Source: CAZNDN01 sp964571815
GTDB lineage: Bacteria; Fibrobacterota; Chitinivibrionia; Chitinivibrionales; WJKA01
DNA length: 38,588 bases
NCBI GenBank assembly: GCA_964571815.1
Contig: CAZNDN010000025.1
Location: 1-38,588, forward strand
Direction: 5' to 3'
Shown here: positions 16,972 through 26,136 of the stretch, piece after piece
Layout of the letters: every line of letters starts with the position of its first letter
Numbering within the stretch: the first letter of the stretch is position 1
Notes under the pieces: generated by a model
What the model was told of the DNA's origin: nothing
Seen by the model: the letters and a program-made list of their open reading frames with translations, nothing else
Database searches by the model: none
Program-made: the position numbers and the translations under genes

Positions 16972-17853
16972 TCAGTCCGCGGTGTAGACGATCGCCCCGG
17001 CTACGGCCGCCCAGGCGACTATGTCGAACAAAAGGGGCATGTCGGTCACCAACGTAACCTCGGGACTGCCGCCGCCCTTCTTTCTGTGCACCAGATAGAG
17101 ATACCTGAAGATGCCGTAAATCACGAACGGAATCGTGAAGACCAGGTACGGGGTGCCGAACTTGCGCTGCGTAACTTCCGACATGGTATAGAGGGCGTAC
17201 GCAACGACCGTCGACGCGGTGACTACCGAGATCATCTGGTCCAGAAGATAGGTGCTGTACTCCTCAAGCACTTTTCGGTGATCCGGGGCCTCTGCGCCCA
17301 ACAGGGAGAGTTCGTGACGCCGCTTGCTCAAGGCAAGGAAGAGTGCAAGGAGAATCGTGCATACGAGGAGCCACGAAGAAATGGCCACCTCGATGGCCAG
17401 CGCCCCGGCGACAACCCGAAGTACAAATCCGGCCGAAAGCGCGAATACATCAAGGATGATCAGGTTCTTGAACAGCAAAGAATACAAGATTTGCAGCAAC
17501 ACATACATAATTGCAGCCACACAAAACGCTTCGCCCACGACAATGCCGACCCCAAGACCTACCAGGAGCAGCAGGGCCGAGCCGACGGCGGCGACGGCGG
17601 GTGGAAGCTCACCCGCGGCAATGGGACGGCGGCGTTTGAGCGGATGATGTCGATCGTGGCGCAGGTCGGCGAGGTCATTGAAGATATACACGGCGCCCGA
17701 TAGGGCACAGAAGGCGGCGAACGCCGCCAGGCTTCGAAGCAGCAGAGGCGGGTTAAGCGCGTTGCGAGAGAAGAGCAATGCCGCAAATACCACGACATTT
17801 TTCACCCATTGCCGCGGTCTTGCACTTTTCAGGAGAACCGGAGTCAGTCTCAT
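16972..17853 (-). CDS. UbiA-family prenyltransferase, DPPR-synthase-like
   Basis: An integral membrane protein of 293 residues with about eight or nine helices. The first Asp-rich motif is NDLADLRHDRHHPLKRRRP, followed by IAAG. The N-terminal RPRQWVKNVVVFA and this motif are those of decaprenyl-phosphate phosphoribosyltransferases (Rv3806c-like), which transfer phosphoribose from PRPP to a polyprenyl phosphate. That product supplies arabinofuranose donors in mycobacteria. I chose the ATG at 17853, where the conserved sequence starts; an ATG at 17874 is possible, and an upstream extension to 18045 looks non-coding. It is the first gene of an operon with DUF362 and divergent from the radical SAM gene. 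Confidence 0.82.
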   Translation of the reverse strand: MRLTPVLLKSARPRQWVKNVVVFAALLFSRNALNPPLLLRSLAAFAAFCALSGAVYIFNDLADLRHDRHHPLKRRRPIAAGELPPAVAAVGSALLLLVGLGVGIVVGEAFCVAAIMYVLLQILYSLLFKNLIILDVFALSAGFVLRVVAGALAIEVAISSWLLVCTILLALFLALSKRRHELSLLGAEAPDHRKVLEEYSTYLLDQMISVVTASTVVAYALYTMSEVTQRKFGTPYLVFTIPFVIYGIFRYLYLVHRKKGGGSPEVTLVTDMPLLFDIVAWAAVAGAIVYTAD

Positions 17854-18089
17854 AGTGTCACCATCAAAATACATGTCCTTCAGCTCTTCGCGCCCGCGTG
17901 CAGAACGGGAGCAGTGTACTCCGGAAGCGTGATACGGAATCTCCCCCGGTTTGGACGTCGGGGGTATCCCGGATGTGCGGCCGCGGGCGGCTTCGGCGAA
18001 GCATTTCGGGCTGAACGGCTGCATGTAGTATTTTCTGAAAATCAAGATCGCTCCGGACTTTCCGTGAAAGGCGTCGTTGTTTCCGTTCT

Positions 18090-19118
18090 ATGGCCATTGT
18101 TACTGCATTGCGTTCGGTGCCGGCAAAACTTGAGAAGGCCTCCTTTCATTTTCTGCTCAATCGGTTCCGAAAGGACATCAATCCGTCGCTTCCCCGGCAT
18201 ATTCAGATTGAGCCGACCGTACGGTGTAATCTCAATTGCGCGTTCTGCTCACGTCGTCTGGTAATCGGGGACTACGCTCGAGTTGATTTTCCCGTGGATG
18301 AGTTCGGCAAGGTTCTCGTACAGTTCCCCGACCTTCGTTCGGTAAGGCTGCAGGGTCTTGGAGAGCCGCTGATGCACCCCGAGATCGAGGCGCTCCTGCG
18401 GAAGCTCAAACAGAGAGGCGTTCGGACATGGCTGGCAACAAACGGGACGTTGCTCAACCGAAAGACCATGCGCGAGCTGGTGCACGAATATGTCGACGAT
18501 CTCGCCGTCAGTATCGACTCGCCCGATCGAACCGTCTTTTCCGAATTACGCCGCGGGGCTCGTCTGGACGATGTGTGCGAGGGGGTGCGTGCACTGGTGA
18601 AGGAGCGGCCGGCAGGCAAGAGAGGGACGACGGTTGGTATCAACTTTGTTGTGTCGCATAGAAATTGCACCCGGGCACGCGCCTTGGCGGCCCTGGCCGC
18701 CGATCTGAAGGTGGACTACGTTTCATTCGTTGCGGTCGAAAACTGGACCGTGCGCGGCGAGCGGGGGTTCGACGAATCCTCCGGGTTTGTCCGTGAGGCG
18801 CGCCGGCGAAACAAGGACATCTCCCGGGAGATTCGTGCCGCCTCCCGCAAACTGCTCGCTCGCGGAATCCTTCCCGGCTTTAAACGGCCTTCTCGCCGGC
18901 TTGGAAAGTGCCTGTGGCCGTTTGCGGCTACGTTTATTACAGTAGAGGGATATGTCACACCCTGCTGTATTCGTATGCACAGCGGCCACGCGCTGGGCAC
19001 GCTGCGCGGCGACACATCGTTTGAGCAGCTCTGGCACTCCGATGTCTATCGGCGGCTGCGGCAGTGTCATCTCTCCCTTGACCAGGGCAACCCCATGTGC
19101 GGCATGTGCCCGGACTGA
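18090..19118 (+). CDS. Radical SAM/SPASM-domain protein
   Basis: A 342-residue radical SAM protein with the cluster motif CNLNCAFC (C46, C50, C53) after HIQIEPTVR. The C-terminal SPASM-like region has cysteines in GKCLWPFAATF, TPCCIRMHSGHALG and NPMCGMCPD, which could hold auxiliary clusters. Similar stand-alone proteins occur in glycan and lipid loci, but the substrate cannot be read from sequence. It ends just before the YfhO-like gene, which begins 26 bp later, so they are probably cotranscribed. Confidence 0.85.
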   Translation: MAIVTALRSVPAKLEKASFHFLLNRFRKDINPSLPRHIQIEPTVRCNLNCAFCSRRLVIGDYARVDFPVDEFGKVLVQFPDLRSVRLQGLGEPLMHPEIEALLRKLKQRGVRTWLATNGTLLNRKTMRELVHEYVDDLAVSIDSPDRTVFSELRRGARLDDVCEGVRALVKERPAGKRGTTVGINFVVSHRNCTRARALAALAADLKVDYVSFVAVENWTVRGERGFDESSGFVREARRRNKDISREIRAASRKLLARGILPGFKRPSRRLGKCLWPFAATFITVEGYVTPCCIRMHSGHALGTLRGDTSFEQLWHSDVYRRLRQCHLSLDQGNPMCGMCPD

Positions 19119-19144
19119 TCACACGCCGGCTGCTGGAGAACGCC

Positions 19145-21526
19145 ATGGCAAAAGGCAAACATCGAGGACCACGGAAGGAAACGGGGCCCGCGCCCACGAA
19201 GCCGTGGGGCGCCGGGATCGTGGCCGCACACTGGCCGCTTGTCGTGCAGGGGCTGCTCTGCATGGTCTTCTATTTTCGTATTCTTTTCGGGATGGGCTAC
19301 CTGTGGGAAGATATCGTCGAGCAGGTCTACCCCAACCTTCAGTTCGCCGTATACTGCCTCAAGCACGGGTGGCTGCCTCACTGGACACCTTACGTGTTTT
19401 CCGGAATGCCGTTTCTGGCCGACCCGCTTTCGACGGTATTCTATCCACCGCACTGGATACTTTTTGCCGTTTCGATGGTTTCGGAGCCAGGCGGCATTAC
19501 GTTCGTCTGGTATCAGGTGCTGCATATCTGGCTGCTCGGCGCGGGAGCCTGGTTCCTTGCCCTGCATTTTCGTCTTCACCGGGTTGCCGCCTTGTTTGTG
19601 GGTGTTGCCGCAACCTTCACCGGCTACGTGACCCTTCACATAATCCATGCCAACTTCATCTACGTGGTTGCATGGGTCCCTCTGGTTTTTCTCTTCTACG
19701 ACCGCGCTCTTCAGGGGGGTAAGGTGCGCGACCTTGCAGGGGCTGCGCTGTTGCTGGGTATCTCGACCCTTGGCGGTTACCCCCAGTACACCCTGCATCA
19801 ATGTTACTTCCTGTTGCTCTGGACCGCCTTCGTGGCCCTGCGGAGGAGGCGGGAAGGCGTCGGATTTCAGCTTCATTCCGGGACCCTGCTTGCGGCCGTG
19901 GTTGCCTTCGGGATGGGACTGGCGGCAATTCAGTATCTGCCGGCACTGGAGATGATGGGAGAGAGCGCGCGTGAAACCATGCAATTCGATAAGGCCGTCG
20001 AGGGTTCGGTCCCGCTTTCCCGGCTCCTGACATTCCTCGCCCCGTCTTTCTACGGGTATGTTGCCGGAGAGCAATCGGCCGGATCGCCCTACTGGGGTTT
20101 TGCGGGGCAACCCTACTTTTTCTGGGAAACCAACGCGTTTGTCGGGCTGATCACGCTGCTGCTCGCACTTCGTGCCCTCATGGATATTCGCAGGAAGCCG
20201 GTGGTACTTTTCTTTGCCGCGTGTGCGGCGCTGTGCCTGATCCTTGCGCTGGGGGAATACACGCCCCTGTTCGGCCTGGTGTTTCGATTGGCCCCCGGCA
20301 TGAGCAAATTTCGAATCCCCGGACGGTTCACCCTGTGGGCATCCTTCTGCTTCATCCTGCTTGCCGGGATGGGGCTGGACATGCTGCTTCGCCGTGATCG
20401 GGCCGGGGAGCGGCGGTTTCCGGTTGCCGGCGGGATATTTGCCGGACTGGTCATGGGGTGGGCGATTCTGTTCGTTCTGGGAGCGTTCGATTCATCCTCA
20501 CGGTTTTTCGGCAATGCGGACATACTCGCCTTTTCCCGCGCGGCGGCCGGCCTGGCCTTTGCAAGCACTGCTGTCGGCGGGACGCTTCTGTTCTTCATGG
20601 TGCGGAGTTCAACCCGTACTGCCTATGGAGTGGCCGCCGTGTTCCTGGTGTTCCTCGAACTGTTCGTTTTCGGCCACCGCTTCGCATTCGCCCGGTCGAA
20701 TCCGCATCGCTACTACCACCAGTTCGATATTCCCGCGCTCCGGCGCGAACTGGCCGACGGGACGTTTCGGATACAGAGCAGGCTGTTCCGCGGTGACGGA
20801 CCCAACGAGATGCTCTTTCCGCGCAACATGGGCAATGTGCTGCGTATTCCGCTCACCGAAGGATACAACCAGCTTATCCTGGAGCGGTACCGCGATTATC
20901 TTTACAAGATTGACGAAGATGCAGGGGCCAGGCTTCTCAATGTGCGTTACAAGAAGATGCGGGGCGAGGCCCGTCTCAGGCGACTGGACCCGGTCGATCA
21001 CTTCTATCTTTCCTCCCGGTACCGGGTCTTCTCCACGCAGGAAGAGCTTATTGCCTTCGTAAATTCCGACAGGTTTGTACCGGGAGTTGATATCGCCCTG
21101 GAGGCGACGCCGACCGTCCCCCGCGATTCTACGCCGATTACGGGCGGCTCAGTTCGTCTTGTGTCCGAAAATCCCAATCGGATCGAACTGGAGGTGACTT
21201 CACCGCAACCGGCGCTCCTTTCGGCTTCGGAGGTGTACTATCCGGCATGGAAGGCGCGGGTGGACGGTGACCATACGCCGGTGTATGCGGCTAACCTGCT
21301 GTTCCGGGCGGTCGAAGTCCCGGCCGGAACCCACCGGGTCGTGATGTATTTCCAGTCCGATCGATTCCGGCTCGGAGCGCTTATTACCCTCCTGGTCCTG
21401 GCGGCCCTGGCGGGGGTATGGGTCGCCGCCGTCCGTGTCCCCCGCCTGAGCTTTCTGCCGTTTTTTCATTCACGGCATCGTGCCTTCGAAGAGACTACCG
21501 GGCCACCAGTACGCGATGAATCGTGA
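19145..21526 (+). CDS. YfhO-like large multi-pass membrane protein
   Basis: A 793-residue membrane protein of the YfhO type (GT-C-like fold, involved in glycosylation of envelope polymers in Gram-positive bacteria). Motifs include a periplasmic acidic site (WEDIVEQVYPNLQ) after the first helix, FSGMPFLADPLSTVFYPP, about twelve helices to residue 520, and a soluble C-terminal part ending in a final helix. ATG 19145 follows GGAG at a proper distance; an in-frame GTG at 19097 overlaps the previous gene and adds nothing recognisable. Its 3' end overlaps that of the opposite-strand VIT-VWA gene by 32 bp. Confidence 0.82.
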   Translation: MAKGKHRGPRKETGPAPTKPWGAGIVAAHWPLVVQGLLCMVFYFRILFGMGYLWEDIVEQVYPNLQFAVYCLKHGWLPHWTPYVFSGMPFLADPLSTVFYPPHWILFAVSMVSEPGGITFVWYQVLHIWLLGAGAWFLALHFRLHRVAALFVGVAATFTGYVTLHIIHANFIYVVAWVPLVFLFYDRALQGGKVRDLAGAALLLGISTLGGYPQYTLHQCYFLLLWTAFVALRRRREGVGFQLHSGTLLAAVVAFGMGLAAIQYLPALEMMGESARETMQFDKAVEGSVPLSRLLTFLAPSFYGYVAGEQSAGSPYWGFAGQPYFFWETNAFVGLITLLLALRALMDIRRKPVVLFFAACAALCLILALGEYTPLFGLVFRLAPGMSKFRIPGRFTLWASFCFILLAGMGLDMLLRRDRAGERRFPVAGGIFAGLVMGWAILFVLGAFDSSSRFFGNADILAFSRAAAGLAFASTAVGGTLLFFMVRSSTRTAYGVAAVFLVFLELFVFGHRFAFARSNPHRYYHQFDIPALRRELADGTFRIQSRLFRGDGPNEMLFPRNMGNVLRIPLTEGYNQLILERYRDYLYKIDEDAGARLLNVRYKKMRGEARLRRLDPVDHFYLSSRYRVFSTQEELIAFVNSDRFVPGVDIALEATPTVPRDSTPITGGSVRLVSENPNRIELEVTSPQPALLSASEVYYPAWKARVDGDHTPVYAANLLFRAVEVPAGTHRVVMYFQSDRFRLGALITLLVLAALAGVWVAAVRVPRLSFLPFFHSRHRAFEETTGPPVRDES

Positions 21527-23885
21527 GGTTCTCCGAGTTTATCCGCAGCATGTAGCAGCCGCGCGCGACGGCGACACCCTGCCGGTCGGTGAAGTCCCAG
21601 GTCCACACGAAGCCTTGTGACGCAAGCTCCGCAAACGTCCACGATCGAACGAGCCTGCCGTTGAAATCGTAGATGCGAATCAGGGTGTTCGGGTCGGTGA
21701 CATTCTCAAGCCTGAACACCAGTCGGGACTCTTCGGTGCGCACCACCACCATGCGTGCTTCAACAGTAGTGTGCGGTTTCCTATTCACCGAAACTCCTGC
21801 CGGCGCCGACGAAGGCCCAAAGGTGCCCTGCCGGGCATCATACACCTCTTCCGAGGCACCCGACATGTGCGGATCCACACCCTCCGGTACGGGAACCGGG
21901 ACTTCCATGGCCACCATTTCGCCGTTTTCGTTGACCACGGAGTCGGCAACCGCAATGAATGCGGAATACTTGCAGAGTACATCATAGGCCAGACTGATCC
22001 GCAGAATCTCCTCCTTGTTGGGTTCCCGGGAATCCCCCGCCTGCTCGTTCATGAGGTTTTCGATCACCTCCCGTGCCCACATTTTCGGGACGCTCTCGAC
22101 CAGCTTCGAGCCGGTCACGAAACGGCAAGGGTAGGATTCGGTGATTGTCCCGTTGTCGCTTTTCCCCGTGAGCGTAAGAATCCGCGGGCCGCCTTCGGTA
22201 TAGGTGCCGAAGACTTTCAGGGGCTGACCGTACCAGAGTGATGTCGGGAAGTCCATGGTCAGATCGGAAACATCGCCGCCCCAGCCGATTCCGATATTGG
22301 ATACCTGGGGAGTGCGAATGCGGGTCCAGAAATTCGACACGATCGCTTCGACGTCGTCCCCCGGCAGAATCGTTTTCGCGATACCGTCGCCGGCTGTTGC
22401 GGCGGCGTCCATGAGTTCGCGGTTGACACTGGAGCCGACCCCGAATGTGAACGCCACAGTCCCAGCCGGGTCGTCTTCGATCTCACGATAGATGGAATGG
22501 ACATCCCCGATGTAGCCGTCGGTGATCAGGCTCATAATTCGAATCCTGTTGCCGTCAAGGGGCGTGGAAAGTCCCTTTGTCACACCCGCCTGCATGCGCG
22601 TGCCGCCGCTTGCCCGTAGATTGTCGATCCACTTGCGGGCCTCGGTAATATTCTCGGACGTAGCCTCGACCGGTGTTTCGTGAAAATTGCTCGTGGAGTT
22701 GTTGAATGCGATGAACGACAGCCGATCCACGGGGCGGGCCTTGTCGAGCATGGCGCGCATGATTTCCTTGAGCCTGGCCAGCGGGGTGCCGTGCATGGAA
22801 CCGGATACATCGAGCACGAAGATCATATCAACGGGCAGATCGGCGCCGGTGGTGTCGACCAGATCGGGATAGATTTGCATCGCGAAGTACCCCTGTTCTC
22901 CGTTGTGCCAGCTCAAAACGGAAAGCTCCCTCCCCGTATCGGCGCGCTTGTAGCGGACCACGATATCCCTGTTGGGAATGGCGCCCGTTGCGTTGAGAAG
23001 AACCAGATGCGGCGACAGACCTTCCGGAAGTTCTTCACCCCCTTCGAGCATGCCGAGATTCCGGAGTTTCGATTTCATTCCCGTCGAAAGGATCGACACA
23101 TCATGATGAGGTGATGTGATGTTGGAAATCTCGTACGGTGTCAGCAGGAGCACCGAGAAGTCCAGTGTCGATGCGCTTCGTGCTGCCGGGGGAAGGTACG
23201 ACGGGTTCAGATCTCCGCCGCCGGTGGGGGATGTGCCGGGATCGAAGCGCGGGCCGACAACGGTGGGAAACGCAAGCTCAAACGATCCCATGTCGTAGGC
23301 GACCGCCATACTGAACGTGATCTCCACGGTCACACTATCGCCGGCGGGGATATTGCAGAGCTTCTGGACAAAGATGTTGTCCTGCCCCTGCATCAGCAGA
23401 GACGCCTGCTTGCCCTCCTGTTTCGCCTTTTCGTACTCCTCCTTCGCTTCTTCGAGTTCCTTGAGGTCGGCGCGAAATACGCCTGTCGATGTCCGAAATT
23501 TCATGCCGTGCACGGCCCCGTCGTGCGGAAGCGGGAACGTGTAGGTGGCCTCGAAGGGCAGATCGAAGGGGTTGCGAAATATCTGTATAACTTTTCCATG
23601 AGCGAAACCGTCACCGGCGACTATCCTGACCGTGGTCTTCACCGACGGAATCGCGGCTTCAACCCGGTCGTCCGGACAGGGCTTCACGATGAAGTCGTCC
23701 CTGGCAAAGTGGAGAGTGTCTCCACAATGGAATGACGTGTCCTTCACGGTGTCGGCCGGATGCGGGACATAGCCCACACACGTTCCTTCGCCGATACTGT
23801 CCGGGTCAATCTGTGCGTAGGCGACGGACACGACGGCGACGGATACCAGCAGCGTACAAGCACACAAACGCTTCAGGCAGAGCAT
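21495..23885 (-). CDS. Secreted VIT-VWA protein with FlgD-like C-terminal domain
   Basis: A 796-residue secreted protein. The signal peptide ends near residue 24 (VAYA). A VIT domain spans about residues 80-210 (FRNPFDLPFEATYTFPLP). A von Willebrand A domain follows from about 352 with an intact MIDAS (DVSGSM; D359, S361, S363) and a later LITDGYIGD. The last 80 residues (IRIYDFNGRLVRSW, RQGVAVARGCYMLRI) form a FlgD/Ig-like beta domain seen at the end of exported proteins in FCB-type phyla. It probably binds ligands or proteins at the cell surface through a metal ion. GAGGAGGAG precedes the ATG. Confidence 0.88.
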   Translation of the reverse strand: MLCLKRLCACTLLVSVAVVSVAYAQIDPDSIGEGTCVGYVPHPADTVKDTSFHCGDTLHFARDDFIVKPCPDDRVEAAIPSVKTTVRIVAGDGFAHGKVIQIFRNPFDLPFEATYTFPLPHDGAVHGMKFRTSTGVFRADLKELEEAKEEYEKAKQEGKQASLLMQGQDNIFVQKLCNIPAGDSVTVEITFSMAVAYDMGSFELAFPTVVGPRFDPGTSPTGGGDLNPSYLPPAARSASTLDFSVLLLTPYEISNITSPHHDVSILSTGMKSKLRNLGMLEGGEELPEGLSPHLVLLNATGAIPNRDIVVRYKRADTGRELSVLSWHNGEQGYFAMQIYPDLVDTTGADLPVDMIFVLDVSGSMHGTPLARLKEIMRAMLDKARPVDRLSFIAFNNSTSNFHETPVEATSENITEARKWIDNLRASGGTRMQAGVTKGLSTPLDGNRIRIMSLITDGYIGDVHSIYREIEDDPAGTVAFTFGVGSSVNRELMDAAATAGDGIAKTILPGDDVEAIVSNFWTRIRTPQVSNIGIGWGGDVSDLTMDFPTSLWYGQPLKVFGTYTEGGPRILTLTGKSDNGTITESYPCRFVTGSKLVESVPKMWAREVIENLMNEQAGDSREPNKEEILRISLAYDVLCKYSAFIAVADSVVNENGEMVAMEVPVPVPEGVDPHMSGASEEVYDARQGTFGPSSAPAGVSVNRKPHTTVEARMVVVRTEESRLVFRLENVTDPNTLIRIYDFNGRLVRSWTFAELASQGFVWTWDFTDRQGVAVARGCYMLRINSENLTIHRVLVAR

Positions 23886-24216
23886 ACACTCCTCCTCTCA
23901 GCTTCAATGAGCCAACGAGACACAGTAACAATCATCCTCTTCTCATGCCGGCGGTGTACCCCGTGGTAAGCGCGGCGGTACACAGAGCTCGGTCATGGTT
24001 CAACGCAAAACGTGTGCCGGAACGTTGGACGATTGGTAAGGTTGTTTCCAGCGGTCTATTGTTGCCCTGCGTACCGTGTTTGGGATATCGTGTCCCGAAA
24101 GTGGGACGGTCGAGAGCCGGCATTCGCCCGGTGAGATTGCCTGTGGAGCACTTGTTTCTCCGCGGCTGAGGGCGGGCGGGACAAGCGCGAATGATCGTTG
24201 CGGAGGAGGGGGATTC
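23886..24216. other. Gap between glf and the VIT-VWA gene, no gene seen
   Basis: I see no credible gene in these 331 bases. A small hairpin (GTCCC at 24092-24096, GGGAC at 24103-24107) has no T tract. The leader and promoter of the VIT-VWA gene must lie here, but no clear hexamers stand out. Confidence 0.4.
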
Positions 24217-25350
24217 TCAGGAGAACGGTGCGATTTCTTTCTCGAAGCACTCCAGGGCGCGCAGGATGGTCTTGTCCATGTCATAATAGGCGTAATCACC
24301 CAGTCGTCCGCCGAACACGACGTGGGATTCGCGTGATGCCAGTTCCCGGTATCTTTTCAGAAGCTCCAGGTTGCGCCTGGTTTTGACCGGGTAGAGGGGT
24401 TCCGAAGGATCGTCGGAGGGCGTTTCGTAGAAGATGACCGTGCGGTCGGAGGGGTAGCTTCGTTCGGGATGAAGATGGCGTGGTTCGTGGATTCGGGTGA
24501 AGGGCACGTCGAGGTCGGCATAGTTCATGACCGACGTGCCCTGGAAGTCGCCTTCGTCCACGATTTTCTTCTCCTGCCGCACGCTTCGCCACTGCAAAGG
24601 CCCGAGGGAGGAATCGAAGTAGCCGTCGATCGGCCCCGAAAATATCAGTTGACGATTGAACGGCAGTTGTTCACGGTTGGTGAGAAAATCGCAACCCAGA
24701 CGGGTTTGGATGAGCGGCGACGAGAGCAAGCGTTCGAAGACGGCGGTATAGCCCCGCAGGGGAATGCCTTGCCGGAGTGCATCGGTGAAATAGTCTTCGC
24801 GGTAGTCAAAACGCACGGGGAGGCGGGTTATGATTTCGGCGGGCAGTTCCCGAGGGTCGGTGCGCCATTGTTTGATGGTATATCCCCGAATGAAGGCCTC
24901 GTACAAGGCCCTGCCAACCAGTGAGATCGCCTTTTCTTCGAGGTTGCGGGGCTTCGTTATGCCCGCGGCGGCGATTTCGGCGGCGATGAATTCCCTGGCC
25001 TCGGCAGGTCTGAAGTGTTTGCCGTAAAAGGCGTTGATCGTTTCCAGGTTGATCGGCATCTGATACACCGAGCCGCGGTGGACGGTCAGTACCTGATGGT
25101 GGTACCCGTTGAAATCGGTGAAACGGCGGATGTAGTCCCAGGCTTCGGAAGATGAAGTATGGAAAATGTGCGTGCCGTAGGTATGGTATTCGATGCCGGT
25201 TGCGGGATCCTCGGCGGAGTGACAGTTGCCCCCCGGCTCGGTGCGCTTATCGATCACCAGGACGGTGCGCTGAAGCCGGTTTGCGATTTGTTCGGCAATT
25301 ACGCTGCCGAACAATCCGGCGCCCACAACCACGTACTCCGGCGTGCTCAT
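24217..25350 (-). CDS. glf: UDP-galactopyranose mutase
   Basis: Flavoenzyme that interconverts UDP-galactopyranose and UDP-galactofuranose, the donor for galactofuranose-containing glycans. The 377 residues start with the FAD-binding GAGLFG (residues 10-15) and IDKRTEPGGNCHS. Family blocks follow: YHTYGTHIFHTS, FIRGYTIKQWRTDP, RLPVRFDYREDYF, ALEYFD-like ALECFEKE at the end, and GRLGDYAYYDMD. The start ATG overlaps the stop of the upstream GT2 gene in an ATGA arrangement, so the two are coupled. Confidence 0.95.
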   Translation of the reverse strand: MSTPEYVVVGAGLFGSVIAEQIANRLQRTVLVIDKRTEPGGNCHSAEDPATGIEYHTYGTHIFHTSSSEAWDYIRRFTDFNGYHHQVLTVHRGSVYQMPINLETINAFYGKHFRPAEAREFIAAEIAAAGITKPRNLEEKAISLVGRALYEAFIRGYTIKQWRTDPRELPAEIITRLPVRFDYREDYFTDALRQGIPLRGYTAVFERLLSSPLIQTRLGCDFLTNREQLPFNRQLIFSGPIDGYFDSSLGPLQWRSVRQEKKIVDEGDFQGTSVMNYADLDVPFTRIHEPRHLHPERSYPSDRTVIFYETPSDDPSEPLYPVKTRRNLELLKRYRELASRESHVVFGGRLGDYAYYDMDKTILRALECFEKEIAPFS

Positions 25351-26090
25351 CCGTTGGTTACCCCGCTGTCTGCCTGCGATTTCAGGCCGGCTACCGCGGG
25401 CCGTATCGTGATGGTCTGCCACAAGGCGTGAAGGGCGAACAGCCACAGTTTCAGCTTTGCGATCGACGGAGTGCCGCTCTTCCTTCCCTCGTGCGGAACC
25501 GGATGGTTGAGAATCCGCAGGCCCGATCGGGCGATTACGCCGGAAATTATCACGTTGGGCGCCAGGGTTGCATGAGGAATTTTTTCTACGATCGGTTCGA
25601 GAACCCGGCTTCGTATCAGGCGATACGGGGTGTTGACATCGGGAATGCCTCTGCCCCACAAGGTGCGAACGACCACGCGCGAGCCGACGGAGACAATCAT
25701 TCGGGCAAGGCCCTGTTTTCTCTCGTATCGTTTGCCCAACAGCGCGTCAAACCCTTCGCGTGCATTCCAGAGGTGCCGAAAATGCTCCGCTCCGATTTCT
25801 CCGTCGCTGTCGCACTGGAATACCCACGAAGCAGTTCTTGCCGCTCGCCGGTATCCCGTGAGTATTGTCGGCCCGTGCCCTTCGTTGGACTTGTGGACGA
25901 CTTCCACCCGACGGTCGTCGTCGAATACCGCCAACTCCGAGCCCGTGCCGTCGGTCGAGCCGTCGTTGAGCACGAGAAGGTAGAAATCGATATCCAGCTC
26001 GTCGAGGGCTGTACGCCAGGAGTTCACGACGTCCCGGATGCACGCTTCCTCGTTGTAGACCGGCATTACCACGGCAAGCTCATGGGCCAT
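25347..26090 (-). CDS. Family 2 glycosyltransferase
   Basis: A GT-A fold transferase of 247 residues beginning AVVMPVYNEEACIRDVV, with NDGSTDGTGS and the metal-binding DSDGE (FQCDSDGEIGAEHF). The C-terminal part has no clear membrane helices, so it looks like a soluble or peripheral polyprenyl-phosphate or glycan transferase; the donor and acceptor are unknown. The ATG at 26090 is chosen because the conserved fold starts there and AAGGAAAG lies upstream. It sits between glyA and glf in one operon. Confidence 0.85.
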   Translation of the reverse strand: MAHELAVVMPVYNEEACIRDVVNSWRTALDELDIDFYLLVLNDGSTDGTGSELAVFDDDRRVEVVHKSNEGHGPTILTGYRRAARTASWVFQCDSDGEIGAEHFRHLWNAREGFDALLGKRYERKQGLARMIVSVGSRVVVRTLWGRGIPDVNTPYRLIRSRVLEPIVEKIPHATLAPNVIISGVIARSGLRILNHPVPHEGRKSGTPSIAKLKLWLFALHALWQTITIRPAVAGLKSQADSGVTNG

Positions 26091-26136
26091 TGGCGATGTG
26101 CTTTCCTTGGACGGATTCACCCGCGGCCTGGCCGAT

